A DNA stretch of 42,708 bases from an uncultured Lachnospiraceae bacterium (lineage in GTDB: Bacteria > Bacillota > Clostridia > Lachnospirales > Lachnospiraceae): contig CAJTZH010000013.1 in the NCBI GenBank assembly GCA_910584325.1, forward strand, positions 1-42,708, given 5' to 3'. The position numbers and the translations under genes were made by a program. The notes under the pieces are model-generated. The model saw only the letters and a program-made list of their open reading frames with translations, did not search any database and was not told the DNA's origin. How positions within the stretch are numbered: the first letter of the stretch is position 1; each line of letters starts with the position of its first letter. Of this stretch, positions 33,466-40,994 are shown piece after piece.

Positions 33466-34176
33466 ATGGCAATGCTTGAAGTGAAGAATCTGGAAGTATA
33501 TTATGGCATGATTCAGGCAATCAAGGGAATTTCGCTTACGGTAAACCAGGGTGAGGTGATTGCTCTGATAGGAGCCAACGGCGCGGGAAAGACGACAACA
33601 CTGCATACGATTTCCGGTCTGATTTCACCGAAAAACGGTTCCGTATTGTTTGAAGGCGTAGAGATTACCAAGGTTTTGGCGCATAAAATAGTGTCTATGG
33701 GAATGGCGCATGTTCCTGAAGGGAGAAGAGTTTTCGCGAATCTGACTGTTTATCAGAATCTGAAAATGGGCGCTTATACAAGAAAAGATTCGAAGGAAGT
33801 TGAGGAAACGCTTAGTACGGTGTATAAGAGGTTTCCAAGGCTGGAAGAGCGAAGAAATCAGATTGCGGGAACGCTTTCGGGCGGCGAGCAGCAAATGCTT
33901 GCGATGGGGCGTGCACTGATGTCCCGGCCGAAGATTATTTTGATGGACGAACCGTCTATGGGGTTATCGCCGATTTTTGTTAATGAAATATTTGATATTG
34001 TCAAAGAAATATCGGCAGGCGGAACGACAGTGCTTCTGGTGGAACAGAATGCGAAGAAAGCGCTATCAATCGCGGACAGAGCGTATGTTTTGGAAACGGG
34101 AAATATTGTTCTGGAAGGAAAAGCGGACGAACTGCTGAATAACGATTCTGTTAAAAAAGCATATCTGGGAGAATAA
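33466..34176 (+). CDS. livF: Branched-chain amino-acid ABC ATPase LivF
   Basis: A 236-residue ATPase, the second energising subunit. Walker A is GANGAGKT, the signature LSGGEQQMLAMGRALM, Walker B ILMDEPSMGLSP, and the VEQNAKKALSIADRAYVLETG end typical of LivF. AGGAGG precedes the ATG. It is the last gene of the transporter operon; a terminator follows. Confidence 0.95.
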   Translation: MAMLEVKNLEVYYGMIQAIKGISLTVNQGEVIALIGANGAGKTTTLHTISGLISPKNGSVLFEGVEITKVLAHKIVSMGMAHVPEGRRVFANLTVYQNLKMGAYTRKDSKEVEETLSTVYKRFPRLEERRNQIAGTLSGGEQQMLAMGRALMSRPKIILMDEPSMGLSPIFVNEIFDIVKEISAGGTTVLLVEQNAKKALSIADRAYVLETGNIVLEGKADELLNNDSVKKAYLGE

Positions 34177-34211
34177 AGCAGAGAAATTGCAAAGCAATTT
34201 CCTGTTAAATT

Positions 34212-34253
34212 AAAAAGAGCTGCTGTGTATTACGATATACGGCAGCTCTTTTT
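34212..34253. terminator. Bidirectional intrinsic terminator
   Basis: AAAAAGAGCTGC (34212-34223) pairs with GCAGCTCTTTTT, with additional weaker pairs inside. A-run on one side and T-run on the other let it serve both livF and the convergent DUF4190-like gene. A smaller hairpin (AAATTGC/GCAATTT) lies just upstream. Confidence 0.85.
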
Positions 34254-34255
34254 CT

Positions 34256-34594
34256 CTAATATCCGTAATATTTCTGCATCATTTCCTGAAGCTGCGCCAT
34301 AACCTCCGGTTCCTTCATCAGAGAAATCATACCGAGGAAAATGACACCTGATAAGAAAATGGCGATTCCGCCAAACGTGATACCAAGCACATTGTGCAGA
34401 TTAAATTTTTCGTAATTGATCCGGGAAATGATACCAAGAGTAATGCTGCCGATACCCAGTAAAATGCCGGGGAAAATGGCAGTGCAGCCGATGATTGCCA
34501 AAATACCCGCTATTAGGGAAAACAGAGCAAATCTGTCTCTGCCGGCAGGAGTGCTTCCCGGTGTGCTTTGTTGTTCATAATATTGATTTTCCAT
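34256..34594 (-). CDS. DUF4190-like small membrane protein
   Basis: A 112-residue protein. A polar N-terminus rich in Gln, Ser and Pro (1-22) is followed by two hydrophobic regions (about 23-57 and 68-92) with Gly-rich helices such as LIAGILAIIGC and GILLGIGSITLGIIS, as in DUF4190 proteins, then a short soluble tail. No function is known. The ATG follows TGAGGAG. The gene ends at the shared terminator; the 120-bp palindrome lies in its upstream region. Confidence 0.72.
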   Translation of the reverse strand: MENQYYEQQSTPGSTPAGRDRFALFSLIAGILAIIGCTAIFPGILLGIGSITLGIISRINYEKFNLHNVLGITFGGIAIFLSGVIFLGMISLMKEPEVMAQLQEMMQKYYGY

Positions 34595-34623
34595 AAGTAA
34601 CTCCTCAATTAAATAGATATTGT

Positions 34624-34743
34624 GTTATACGATTCGCGTGATAAACGCTCTGATTAATAAGTATTGTTTGCCGAATTACCCAAGCTTTGGGCAATTCGGC
34701 ATCAACAACTTAAAATCAGAGTTTATCACCCGAATCGTATAAC
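34624..34743. repeat. 120-bp near-perfect palindromic element
   Basis: The DNA from 34624 to 34743 folds almost end to end. The outer arms (34624-34655 and 34714-34743) differ by one substitution and a two-base indel; the inner arms meet around 34685 with a few mismatches and an AGCT tip. The ends read GTTATACGATTCG and its complement. It has no open reading frame and no T-run after it. Size and symmetry suit a miniature inverted-repeat element or a structured-RNA module; no second copy is visible in the window. Confidence 0.8.
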
Positions 34744-34773
34744 GTATATTTCCATTTTATCACAATCCAAGCC

Positions 34774-34802
34774 TTGCGACAATTCGAATAATCAATTATA
34801 AT
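34774..34802 (+). promoter_or_regulatory. Predicted sigma-A promoter of tex
   Basis: TTGCGA (34774-34779), 17 bp, perfect TATAAT (34797-34802), 41 bases before the ATG. Confidence 0.75.
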
Positions 34803-34842
34803 AGATATTTGTAAGTTATAGAAACAAGAAGTTGAGGTTGTT

Positions 34843-36990
34843 ATGGATATTATTAAGAAAATAGCTGAGGAATTAAATATTAAAGTGCCGCAGGCAGACG
34901 CGGCGGTTAAACTGATTGACGAGGGAAATACGATTCCTTTTATCGCGCGTTACAGAAAGGAAGTAACCGGTTCGCTAAATGACGAAGTTTTGCGGAATCT
35001 GGACGAGCGCCTCAAATATCTGCGTGGGTTGGAAGAGAGGAAAGAAGCTGTACTTGCAAGCATTGAAGAGCAGGGAGCTTTGACGGAGGAATTGCGGGAA
35101 CAGATTTTAAAAGCGGAAACGATGGTTCTGGTGGAGGACTTATACAGACCATATAAACCGAAGAGACGGACAAGGGCGACTGTTGCCAAGGAGAAGGGGC
35201 TGGAGCCTTTTGCCGATTATATTATGCTGCAGATGGCAGGCGAGCCGCTTTCGGTAACGGCAAAAGCATATTTGTCGGAAGAGAAGGAAGTTCTTACGGA
35301 GCAGGATGCTATAAACGGCGCGGGAGACATTATTGCGGAGAGGATTTCCGACGAGGCAGACTACAGAACATATATCAGAAATGTGACTATGCGGGAGGGA
35401 ACGCTTACAAGTACGGCAAAAAACAAAGAAGAACAGAGCGTTTACGAAATGTATTATGAATTCGAGGAGGGGATTCATAAGATGGCGGGGCATCGTGTTC
35501 TTGCGATTAACCGCGGCGAGAATGAAAAAATTCTGACAGTGAAGATTGTAGCTCCGGTTGAGAAAATATTGGGTTATCTGGAGAAGAAGATTATTGTCAG
35601 AGAGAATCCGTATACAACCGCAATGATAAAAGAAACGATAGCGGACAGTTATGAGCGGCTGATAGCGCCGGCGATTGAACGTGAAATCCGCAATGAGCTG
35701 ACGGAGCGCGCGGAGGAAGGCGCAATGAAGGTGTTCGGTAAAAACCTTGAGCAGATACTGATGCAGCCACCGATTGCGGGAAGAGTTGTGTTGGGCTGGG
35801 ACCCGGCTTTTCGGACGGGCTGTAAGCTCGCGGTCGTTGACCCGACGGGAAAAGTTCTTGATACCAAGGTAATTTATCCGACGATGCCGCACAATAAAGT
35901 GAAGGAATCAAAGGAAGAACTGAAGAAATTAATTCAAAAATATAATGTTTCCCTGATTTCTGTGGGAAACGGAACGGCTTCGAGAGAATCAGAGCAGGTG
36001 ATTGTAGAGCTGTTAAAGGAACTGGACAGAAAGGTTGAGTACATTATCGTAAGTGAGGCGGGCGCATCCGTGTATTCGGCCAGTAAGCTCGCCACAGAGG
36101 AGTTCCCTGATTTTGACGTGGCGCAGCGAAGCGCGGTATCGATTGCAAGGAGATTGCAGGACCCGCTGGCGGAACTGGTTAAAATTGATCCGAAATCCAT
36201 CGGCGTCGGCCAGTATCAGCATGATATGAATCAGAAGAAACTGTCGGAAACGTTGACAGATGTGGTGGAAGACTGCGTGAATAAAGTGGGCGTTGATTTG
36301 AATACGGCGTCTGCGTCCCTTTTGGAATATATAGCGGGTGTCTCTAAGGTCATCGCGAGAAATATTGTTGATTACAGGGAGACAAACGGACGGTTTACAA
36401 ACAGGAAGCAGCTGCTTAAAGTGGCGAAGCTGGGACCGAAAGCATATGAGCAGTGCGCAGGGTTTATGAGAATACAAAACGGAGATAATCCGCTGGACGC
36501 AACGAGCGTCCACCCGGAAAGTTATGAGGCGGCGGCAGGGCTTCTTACCATGCTGGGTTATAATTTGGAGTCTATTACCAACGGAGAACTTGCAGGTCTG
36601 GCGAAGAAGGTAAAAGATATTAAAAAGACGGCAGAGGAACTTGGCGTCGGTGAAATCACGCTTGCGGATATTGTAAAAGAACTGGAAAAACCGGCGAGAG
36701 ACCCGAGAGACGAGATGCCAAAGCCGATTTTGCGCACCGATGTCATGGAAATGAAAGATTTACAGCCGGGTATGGTGCTAAAAGGAACGGTCAGAAACGT
36801 AATTGACTTTGGCGTGTTTGTCGATATCGGCGTTCATCAGGACGGACTGGTACATATTTCACAGCTTACAAAGCGGTATGTGAAACATCCGCTTGATGTC
36901 GTGAGTGTGGGTGACGTTGTGGAAGTAAAGGTTCTGAGCGTGGACTTGAACAGACAGAGAATACAGCTTACGATGATTATGGAGGAATAA
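34843..36990 (+). CDS. tex: Tex-family S1 RNA-binding protein
   Basis: A 715-residue protein of the Tex/YhgF family, related to yeast Spt6 and linked with transcription. Domains in order: an N-terminal helical region, a YqgF/RNase-H-like core (about 325-450, with VVLGWDPAFRTGCKLAVVDPTG), a helix-hairpin-helix part (about 495-560, with NIVDYRETNGRFTNRKQLL), and a C-terminal S1 domain (about 638-712, MVLKGTVRNVIDFGVFVDIGVH). Length is normal. The ATG follows TTGAGGTTG. The YcxB-like gene starts 9 bases after the stop and may share its promoter. Confidence 0.95.
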   Translation: MDIIKKIAEELNIKVPQADAAVKLIDEGNTIPFIARYRKEVTGSLNDEVLRNLDERLKYLRGLEERKEAVLASIEEQGALTEELREQILKAETMVLVEDLYRPYKPKRRTRATVAKEKGLEPFADYIMLQMAGEPLSVTAKAYLSEEKEVLTEQDAINGAGDIIAERISDEADYRTYIRNVTMREGTLTSTAKNKEEQSVYEMYYEFEEGIHKMAGHRVLAINRGENEKILTVKIVAPVEKILGYLEKKIIVRENPYTTAMIKETIADSYERLIAPAIEREIRNELTERAEEGAMKVFGKNLEQILMQPPIAGRVVLGWDPAFRTGCKLAVVDPTGKVLDTKVIYPTMPHNKVKESKEELKKLIQKYNVSLISVGNGTASRESEQVIVELLKELDRKVEYIIVSEAGASVYSASKLATEEFPDFDVAQRSAVSIARRLQDPLAELVKIDPKSIGVGQYQHDMNQKKLSETLTDVVEDCVNKVGVDLNTASASLLEYIAGVSKVIARNIVDYRETNGRFTNRKQLLKVAKLGPKAYEQCAGFMRIQNGDNPLDATSVHPESYEAAAGLLTMLGYNLESITNGELAGLAKKVKDIKKTAEELGVGEITLADIVKELEKPARDPRDEMPKPILRTDVMEMKDLQPGMVLKGTVRNVIDFGVFVDIGVHQDGLVHISQLTKRYVKHPLDVVSVGDVVEVKVLSVDLNRQRIQLTMIMEE

Positions 36991-36999
36991 GTCAAAGCG

Positions 37000-37491
37000 A
37001 TGGTTACATTTCAAGTGTCGATAACAAGTAAAGATATGTTTGATTATAATGTTTATCATAATTACAGGAATTTTCAGGGGATTATCAGTCTCATTCTGGG
37101 GATTGTCATGCTTGTGGTGAGTTTCATGGCGTTCAGAGCGGACGGGAATATCAGCTATATTCTGATTACGGGATTCTTGGGATTATTTTTCACGGTGATT
37201 ACGCCAATGCGCATCTATTTCAAATCGGTACAGCAGGTGAAGCTGACGCCGTCCTTTCAAAAACCGATACAATACACGCTGTCGGAAGAAGAACTGATAA
37301 TCGAGCAGGACGGAGCGAAAGCCGTTCTTCCGTTTTCGGAAATGTATAAAGCAGTTGATACGGGAAAATCCATCGTACTGTATGTGAGCAGTCTGAGGGC
37401 ATATATTTTTCCCAAAAGAGAGTTGGGTGAGCTGCAGCAGCAGGTGGTTGGAATTATTAAAAATTCCGGTATTAAGAAAATGAAATTGTAA
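37000..37491 (+). CDS. YcxB-like membrane protein
   Basis: A 163-residue protein. Two hydrophobic helices (about 28-45 and 51-68) are followed by a C-terminal soluble domain (about 80-160) of the YcxB type, with YTLSEEELIIEQDGAKAVLPFSEMYKAVDT and the strand-turn-strand YVSSLRAYIFPKREL. Function unknown. The only ribosome site is the GGAGG in the last codons of tex, about 14 bases away, so translation probably depends on tex. It separates tex from the tsaE operon and the gap to tsaE is 16 bases. Confidence 0.8.
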   Translation: MVTFQVSITSKDMFDYNVYHNYRNFQGIISLILGIVMLVVSFMAFRADGNISYILITGFLGLFFTVITPMRIYFKSVQQVKLTPSFQKPIQYTLSEEELIIEQDGAKAVLPFSEMYKAVDTGKSIVLYVSSLRAYIFPKRELGELQQQVVGIIKNSGIKKMKL

Positions 37492-37507
37492 ATTTGTCGG
37501 AGCGGTT

Positions 37508-37960
37508 ATGCAGATATTTGAAACATTGAAACCAGAAGAAACGCTGAAACTGGGAAGAAAACTGGGAGAGCATGTAAAGGCGGGAACGGTGATTTCTTTG
37601 ACGGGTGATTTGGGCGTAGGAAAAACAGTATTTACACAAGGATTTGCACAAGGTCTGGGGATAACGGAGTGTGTCAACAGTCCGACATTTACAATTGTGC
37701 AGGTATATGATGACGGAAGACTTCCGTTTTATCATTTTGATGTGTATCGTATCGCGGATGCTGAAGAACTGGACGAGATAGGGTATGCGGAATATTTTTA
37801 TGGTGAAGGCGTATGTGTTGTCGAGTGGGCAAACCGGATTTCGGAGATAATGCCAAAGGACCATATGGTTGTTATGATAGAAAAAGATTTGGAAAAGGGA
37901 TTTGATTACAGAAAAATCACGATTTCGGGAGGCGGTTCGGATGAAGATTTTGGCGATTGA
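37508..37960 (+). CDS. tsaE: tRNA t6A biosynthesis ATPase TsaE
   Basis: A 150-residue ATPase that works with TsaB and TsaD to make N6-threonylcarbamoyl-adenosine at position 37 of tRNAs reading ANN codons. Walker A is GDLGVGKT at 33-40; then SPTFTIVQVY, HFDVYRI and VVEWANR, all typical of the family. CGGAGCG precedes the ATG. It overlaps tsaB by 20 bases, so the two are translationally coupled. The threonylcarbamoyl-AMP synthase TsaC is not in the window. Confidence 0.95.
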   Translation: MQIFETLKPEETLKLGRKLGEHVKAGTVISLTGDLGVGKTVFTQGFAQGLGITECVNSPTFTIVQVYDDGRLPFYHFDVYRIADAEELDEIGYAEYFYGEGVCVVEWANRISEIMPKDHMVVMIEKDLEKGFDYRKITISGGGSDEDFGD

Positions 37961-38654
37961 GAGTTCTTCCATGGTGGCTTCCGCCGCTATTATTTCGGAA
38001 GAGACGGTCTTGGCGGAATATACGGTAAATCATAAAAAAACACATTCACAGACGCTGCTTTCCATGATTGACGAAATTGTTATGATGACAGAAACGCATT
38101 TGGCGGAAATTGACGCGATTGCGGTGTCGGGAGGACCCGGTTCTTATACAGGACTTCGTATCGGTTCGGCAACAGCAAAAGGTTTGGGGCTGGCTCTTTG
38201 CAAACCGTTAATTCATGTTCCGACAATGGACGCGATGGCGTGTAATTTTTTTGGCACGGATAAACTGGTCTGTCCGATAATGGATGCAAGAAGGCAGCAG
38301 GTGTATTACGGATTTTATCACTGCGCGGATAAGCTGAAAGTTGTGGAGCAGCAAAATATTGCGTTAATCGGTGAGGTTGTGGATAAATTAAATTCTCTGG
38401 GAGAAGAGGTTGTTTTTCTTGGGGACGCAGTCGGCCTGCATGAAAATTTTTTTACGGAATATTTAAAAGTATCGTTCTGCACTGCACCGGCGCATTTGAA
38501 CCGCAGCAAAGCGGCTTCTGTAGGGTATCTTGGAATGCAGTATTTTAAGGAAGGCAAAATACAGGATGCGAAAGAGCATTTACCGGATTATTTAAGAGCA
38601 TCCCAGGCAGAGCGTGAATTGCAGGAAAAATTACAGTCGGGTAAAGGAAATTAG
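37941..38654 (+). CDS. tsaB: tRNA t6A biosynthesis protein TsaB
   Basis: A 237-residue protein of the ASKHA fold that forms the scaffold of the TsaBDE complex. It opens with MKILAIESSS and has the SGGPGSYTGLRIGSA motif near 65-79, but not the metal-binding histidines that TsaD has. The ATG at 37941 is chosen over an earlier in-frame start for its GGGAGGC site. It overlaps tsaE by 20 bases and precedes rimI by 1 base. Confidence 0.94.
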   Translation: MKILAIESSSMVASAAIISEETVLAEYTVNHKKTHSQTLLSMIDEIVMMTETHLAEIDAIAVSGGPGSYTGLRIGSATAKGLGLALCKPLIHVPTMDAMACNFFGTDKLVCPIMDARRQQVYYGFYHCADKLKVVEQQNIALIGEVVDKLNSLGEEVVFLGDAVGLHENFFTEYLKVSFCTAPAHLNRSKAASVGYLGMQYFKEGKIQDAKEHLPDYLRASQAERELQEKLQSGKGN

Positions 38655-38655
38655 T

Positions 38656-39090
38656 ATGGTGATTCGGCGTATGAAAGAGGAAGACGCGCCGCGCGTGGCT
38701 TTAATTGAGGCTGATAATTTTTCCGTTCCGTGGTCAGAAAAGTCGTTTCGGGAGGCGGCGGCCAAAGCAGATACGATTTATGTGATAGCGGAAGAGGACG
38801 GAGAGATTCTGGGTTATGCCGGCGCGTGGTGTGTGTTTGGAGAAGCGGATATCACGAATGTGTGTGTCAGGAAAGACTGCCGTAGAAAAGGCATCGCAGA
38901 ACAGCTGCTTCAATTTTTGATAGCGGAGGGGGTTGGCGCACAAATTAGGACTTATTTTCTGGAAGTGCGTGAAAGTAATGCTGCGGCAATTTGTCTTTAT
39001 GAAAAATTTGGTTTTCAAAAAATTGGCATCCGAAAAAATTTTTATGAAAAACCTGTTGAAAATGGAATTGTTATGTCTTTTTTGCAATAA
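38656..39090 (+). CDS. rimI: Ribosomal protein S18 alanine N-acetyltransferase (RimI)
   Basis: A 144-residue GNAT acetyltransferase of the RimI type, which acetylates protein N-termini, classically ribosomal protein S18. It carries the acetyl-CoA loop RRKGIAEQLL (about 76-85), ESNAAAICLYEKFGF near 108-122 and the YEKPVENGIVM end. The ATG at 38656 is one base after the tsaB stop, with AAAGGA upstream. The tsaE-tsaB-rimI order is common in Firmicutes and supports the name. Confidence 0.9.
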   Translation: MVIRRMKEEDAPRVALIEADNFSVPWSEKSFREAAAKADTIYVIAEEDGEILGYAGAWCVFGEADITNVCVRKDCRRKGIAEQLLQFLIAEGVGAQIRTYFLEVRESNAAAICLYEKFGFQKIGIRKNFYEKPVENGIVMSFLQ

Positions 39091-39110
39091 TTCCCACTAT
39101 GATTTATACG
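39082..39110 (+). promoter_or_regulatory. Candidate promoter before the zinc-ribbon gene
   Basis: TTGCAA (39082-39087), 17 bp, TATACG (39105-39110), overlapping the rimI stop. A second TATAAT lies at 39122-39127 without a good -35. Confidence 0.4.
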
Positions 39111-39182
39111 GCCTGCTACAGTATAATAGTTGAAGAGAGTGACCCGATACAAGGTCTTTTTGAATGGTGGAGGATTCTGACT

Positions 39183-39422
39183 ATGAGAAAAAACGAAAAT
39201 ACGAGAAAAATGGAAGTGACGTGTAACTGCTGCGGTAAGAATATACGTGTACAAAACGGGATTGTGATGGAAGGTGTTTTTTCCGTGCAGGCATTGTGGG
39301 GCTATTTTTCGGAGAAAGACGGAGAAGTACACAAGTTTGATATCTGTGAGGAATGTTATGAAAAGTGGATTCGTCAATTTAAAATTCCGATTGATATTGT
39401 AAGTAAAAACGAATTGTTATAA
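39183..39422 (+). CDS. Small zinc-ribbon-like protein, unknown function
   Basis: A 79-residue protein with two cysteine groups, CNCCG (about residues 14-18) and CEEC (about 57-60), spaced like a zinc knuckle with a 38-residue loop. The ATG at 39183 is chosen because GGAGG lies 9 bases upstream; an upstream in-frame ATG at 39099 has none. Between the cysteine groups is a short aromatic stretch (SVQALWGYFSEKDG). No catalytic motif is seen. It lies between rimI and the ribonuclease Z gene, and transcription may come from a weak promoter at 39082-39110 or from the tsaE operon. Confidence 0.75.
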   Translation: MRKNENTRKMEVTCNCCGKNIRVQNGIVMEGVFSVQALWGYFSEKDGEVHKFDICEECYEKWIRQFKIPIDIVSKNELL

Positions 39423-39455
39423 AATAGAGTAGAGAATAAATTTTAGGAGAGTCGG

Positions 39456-40367
39456 ATGTTAGAACTTTGCCTGCTTGGAACAGGTGGAATGATGCCTCTG
39501 CCAAACAGGTGGCTGACTTCGCTGATGCTGAGATATAACGGAAGCAATATTTTGATAGACTGTGGAGAAGGTACGCAGGTTGCAATTAAAGAGAAGGGGT
39601 GGACGTTTAAGCCGATTGATGTTATCTGCATTACACATTTTCATGCAGACCATATCAGCGGTCTGCCAGGGCTGCTTTTGACGATGGGAAATGCGGAAAG
39701 GACCGAACCGCTGACTATAATAGGACCGAAGGGACTGGAACGTGTTGTTTCGGCACTTCGGGTAATTGCGCCGGAATTACCATTTAGCATACGATTTATT
39801 GAACTTTCGGAGTCTTTTCATGCCCTTGAGATGGAAAATTTTACCATAGAGGCATTTAAAGTCAATCATGCCGTTGCCTGTTATGGATATAGTATGGTTA
39901 TCAGACGACAGGGGCGGTTTGATGTGGAACGGGCAAAGGAGCTGAATATACCGATAACATATTGGTCCCGTCTTCAAAAAGGGGAGACAATTGAAGACGG
40001 AGGCAGGGTATTGACGCCGGAACTGGTTTTGGGGAAAGAGAGAAAGGGGTTAAAGGTCACTTATTGTACTGATTCCCGTCCTACGAAAAGCATGGAAGAG
40101 GCGGCGCAGGGAGCTGATTTGTTTATCTGTGAAGGGATGTACGGCGAAGAGGACAAGGATGCGAAAGCACGTGAATATAAGCATATGACATTTCAGGAAG
40201 CAGCCGGGATTGCGGCAAAGGCACAGCCGTCGGAGCTATGGCTGACACATTACAGTCCGTCGCTCGTAAGACCGGATGATTATCTGGAACAGGCAAGGCA
40301 TATTTTTGCAAGAACAAAGACTGCAAGGGACGGCTGGTGTAAAACGTTATTTTTTGAGGAGGAGTAA
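39456..40367 (+). CDS. rnz: Ribonuclease Z
   Basis: A 303-residue metallo-beta-lactamase-fold endonuclease that trims the 3' end of tRNA precursors, needed for those lacking an encoded CCA, such as the tRNA-Gln in this window. The zinc motif HFHADH is at 61-66, preceded by LIDCGEGT, with further ligand positions in VNHAV, TDSR and the WLTHYSPS segment. The length and the LLGTGGMMPLPNR start fit RNase Z rather than a generic hydrolase. The ATG follows AGGAGAG. Confidence 0.93.
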   Translation: MLELCLLGTGGMMPLPNRWLTSLMLRYNGSNILIDCGEGTQVAIKEKGWTFKPIDVICITHFHADHISGLPGLLLTMGNAERTEPLTIIGPKGLERVVSALRVIAPELPFSIRFIELSESFHALEMENFTIEAFKVNHAVACYGYSMVIRRQGRFDVERAKELNIPITYWSRLQKGETIEDGGRVLTPELVLGKERKGLKVTYCTDSRPTKSMEEAAQGADLFICEGMYGEEDKDAKAREYKHMTFQEAAGIAAKAQPSELWLTHYSPSLVRPDDYLEQARHIFARTKTARDGWCKTLFFEEE

Positions 40368-40403
40368 ACAGAGTCGTTGCAGGAATAAAAGGAGGAATGG
40401 CTT

Positions 40404-40994
40404 ACGAAAAAAATAAAAGAAAACTTAAAGAAAATTGTTGTAATTACCGTTTTAGTCGGCTTGGTTGTAGGCTATTATTTTTATCTTTCGAACAGGGTAA
40501 TTGATACGGGTAATACGGATGCAGCCAATGAAGAAGTGGAAAAACTGATCTCAAGAAATCTTGAAGGCGATTATTATCCACAGCTTCAACGGGATGTGGT
40601 TACTTTTTATTCAAGAATTATGAAAGCATATTATTATACGGAGCTCACGGACGCGCAGATTGAAGCACTGGGGAAGCAGGCGCGCAATTTATTTGACGAA
40701 GAGCTTTTGATGAGAAATCCTGAGGATGAGTTCTATGAGAATTTAAAGAAAGACATTAAAGCATTTAAGAAAGCGAAACGTAAGATTTTGGATTATAAAG
40801 TTCAATCCTCAAGTGAAATTAAGACATTTACATTTCAGGACGAGACGTTTTCCATTGTCCGCGCAGCGTATTACATGAAGGAGGGCACTCCGTATACGAC
40901 ATATCAGGATTATGTTTTAAGAAAGGACGAAAACGGTCAATGGAAAATCCTGTTCTGGGAGTACGTTGAGCCGGTAAATTATGAAAAAGATTGA
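40404..40994 (+). CDS. Membrane-anchored protein with apparent ACG start
   Basis: A 196-residue protein if read from the ACG at 40404, which is 8 bases after a perfect GGAGG (40391-40395) and continues as KKIKENLKKIVVITVLVGLVVGYYFYLSNR, a textbook signal-anchor (basic start, helix about 11-26). No ATG or GTG is available in this frame; a TTG at 40461 would cut the helix in half and has no ribosome site, and the ATG at 40397 is in another frame and ends after 36 codons. The remaining part is soluble, charged and mostly helical, ending in a DENGQWKILFWEYVEP strand. Function unknown. It overlaps tsaD by 14 bases. Confidence 0.65.
   Translation, partial: TKKIKENLKKIVVITVLVGLVVGYYFYLSNRVIDTGNTDAANEEVEKLISRNLEGDYYPQLQRDVVTFYSRIMKAYYYTELTDAQIEALGKQARNLFDEELLMRNPEDEFYENLKKDIKAFKKAKRKILDYKVQSSSEIKTFTFQDETFSIVRAAYYMKEGTPYTTYQDYVLRKDENGQWKILFWEYVEPVNYEKD

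Noticed and set aside
32971..33606. Reading frame of 211 aa on the minus strand
   Set aside because: It is antisense to livG and the start of livF, both fully conserved, and has no ribosome site.
34624..34743. Palindrome as a plain transcription terminator
   Set aside because: It is far longer than a terminator, has no T-run on either strand, and livF and the DUF4190-like gene already share a terminator at 34212-34253.
35140..35892. Long reading frame on the minus strand (250 aa)
   Set aside because: It lies wholly inside tex on the opposite strand, is rich in Arg, His, Leu and Phe as expected of an antisense shadow, and has no ribosome site.
40461..40994. TTG at 40461 as the start of the protein before tsaD
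   Set aside because: It would begin in the middle of the membrane helix and has no ribosome site, whereas GGAGG at 40391 is placed for the ACG at 40404.
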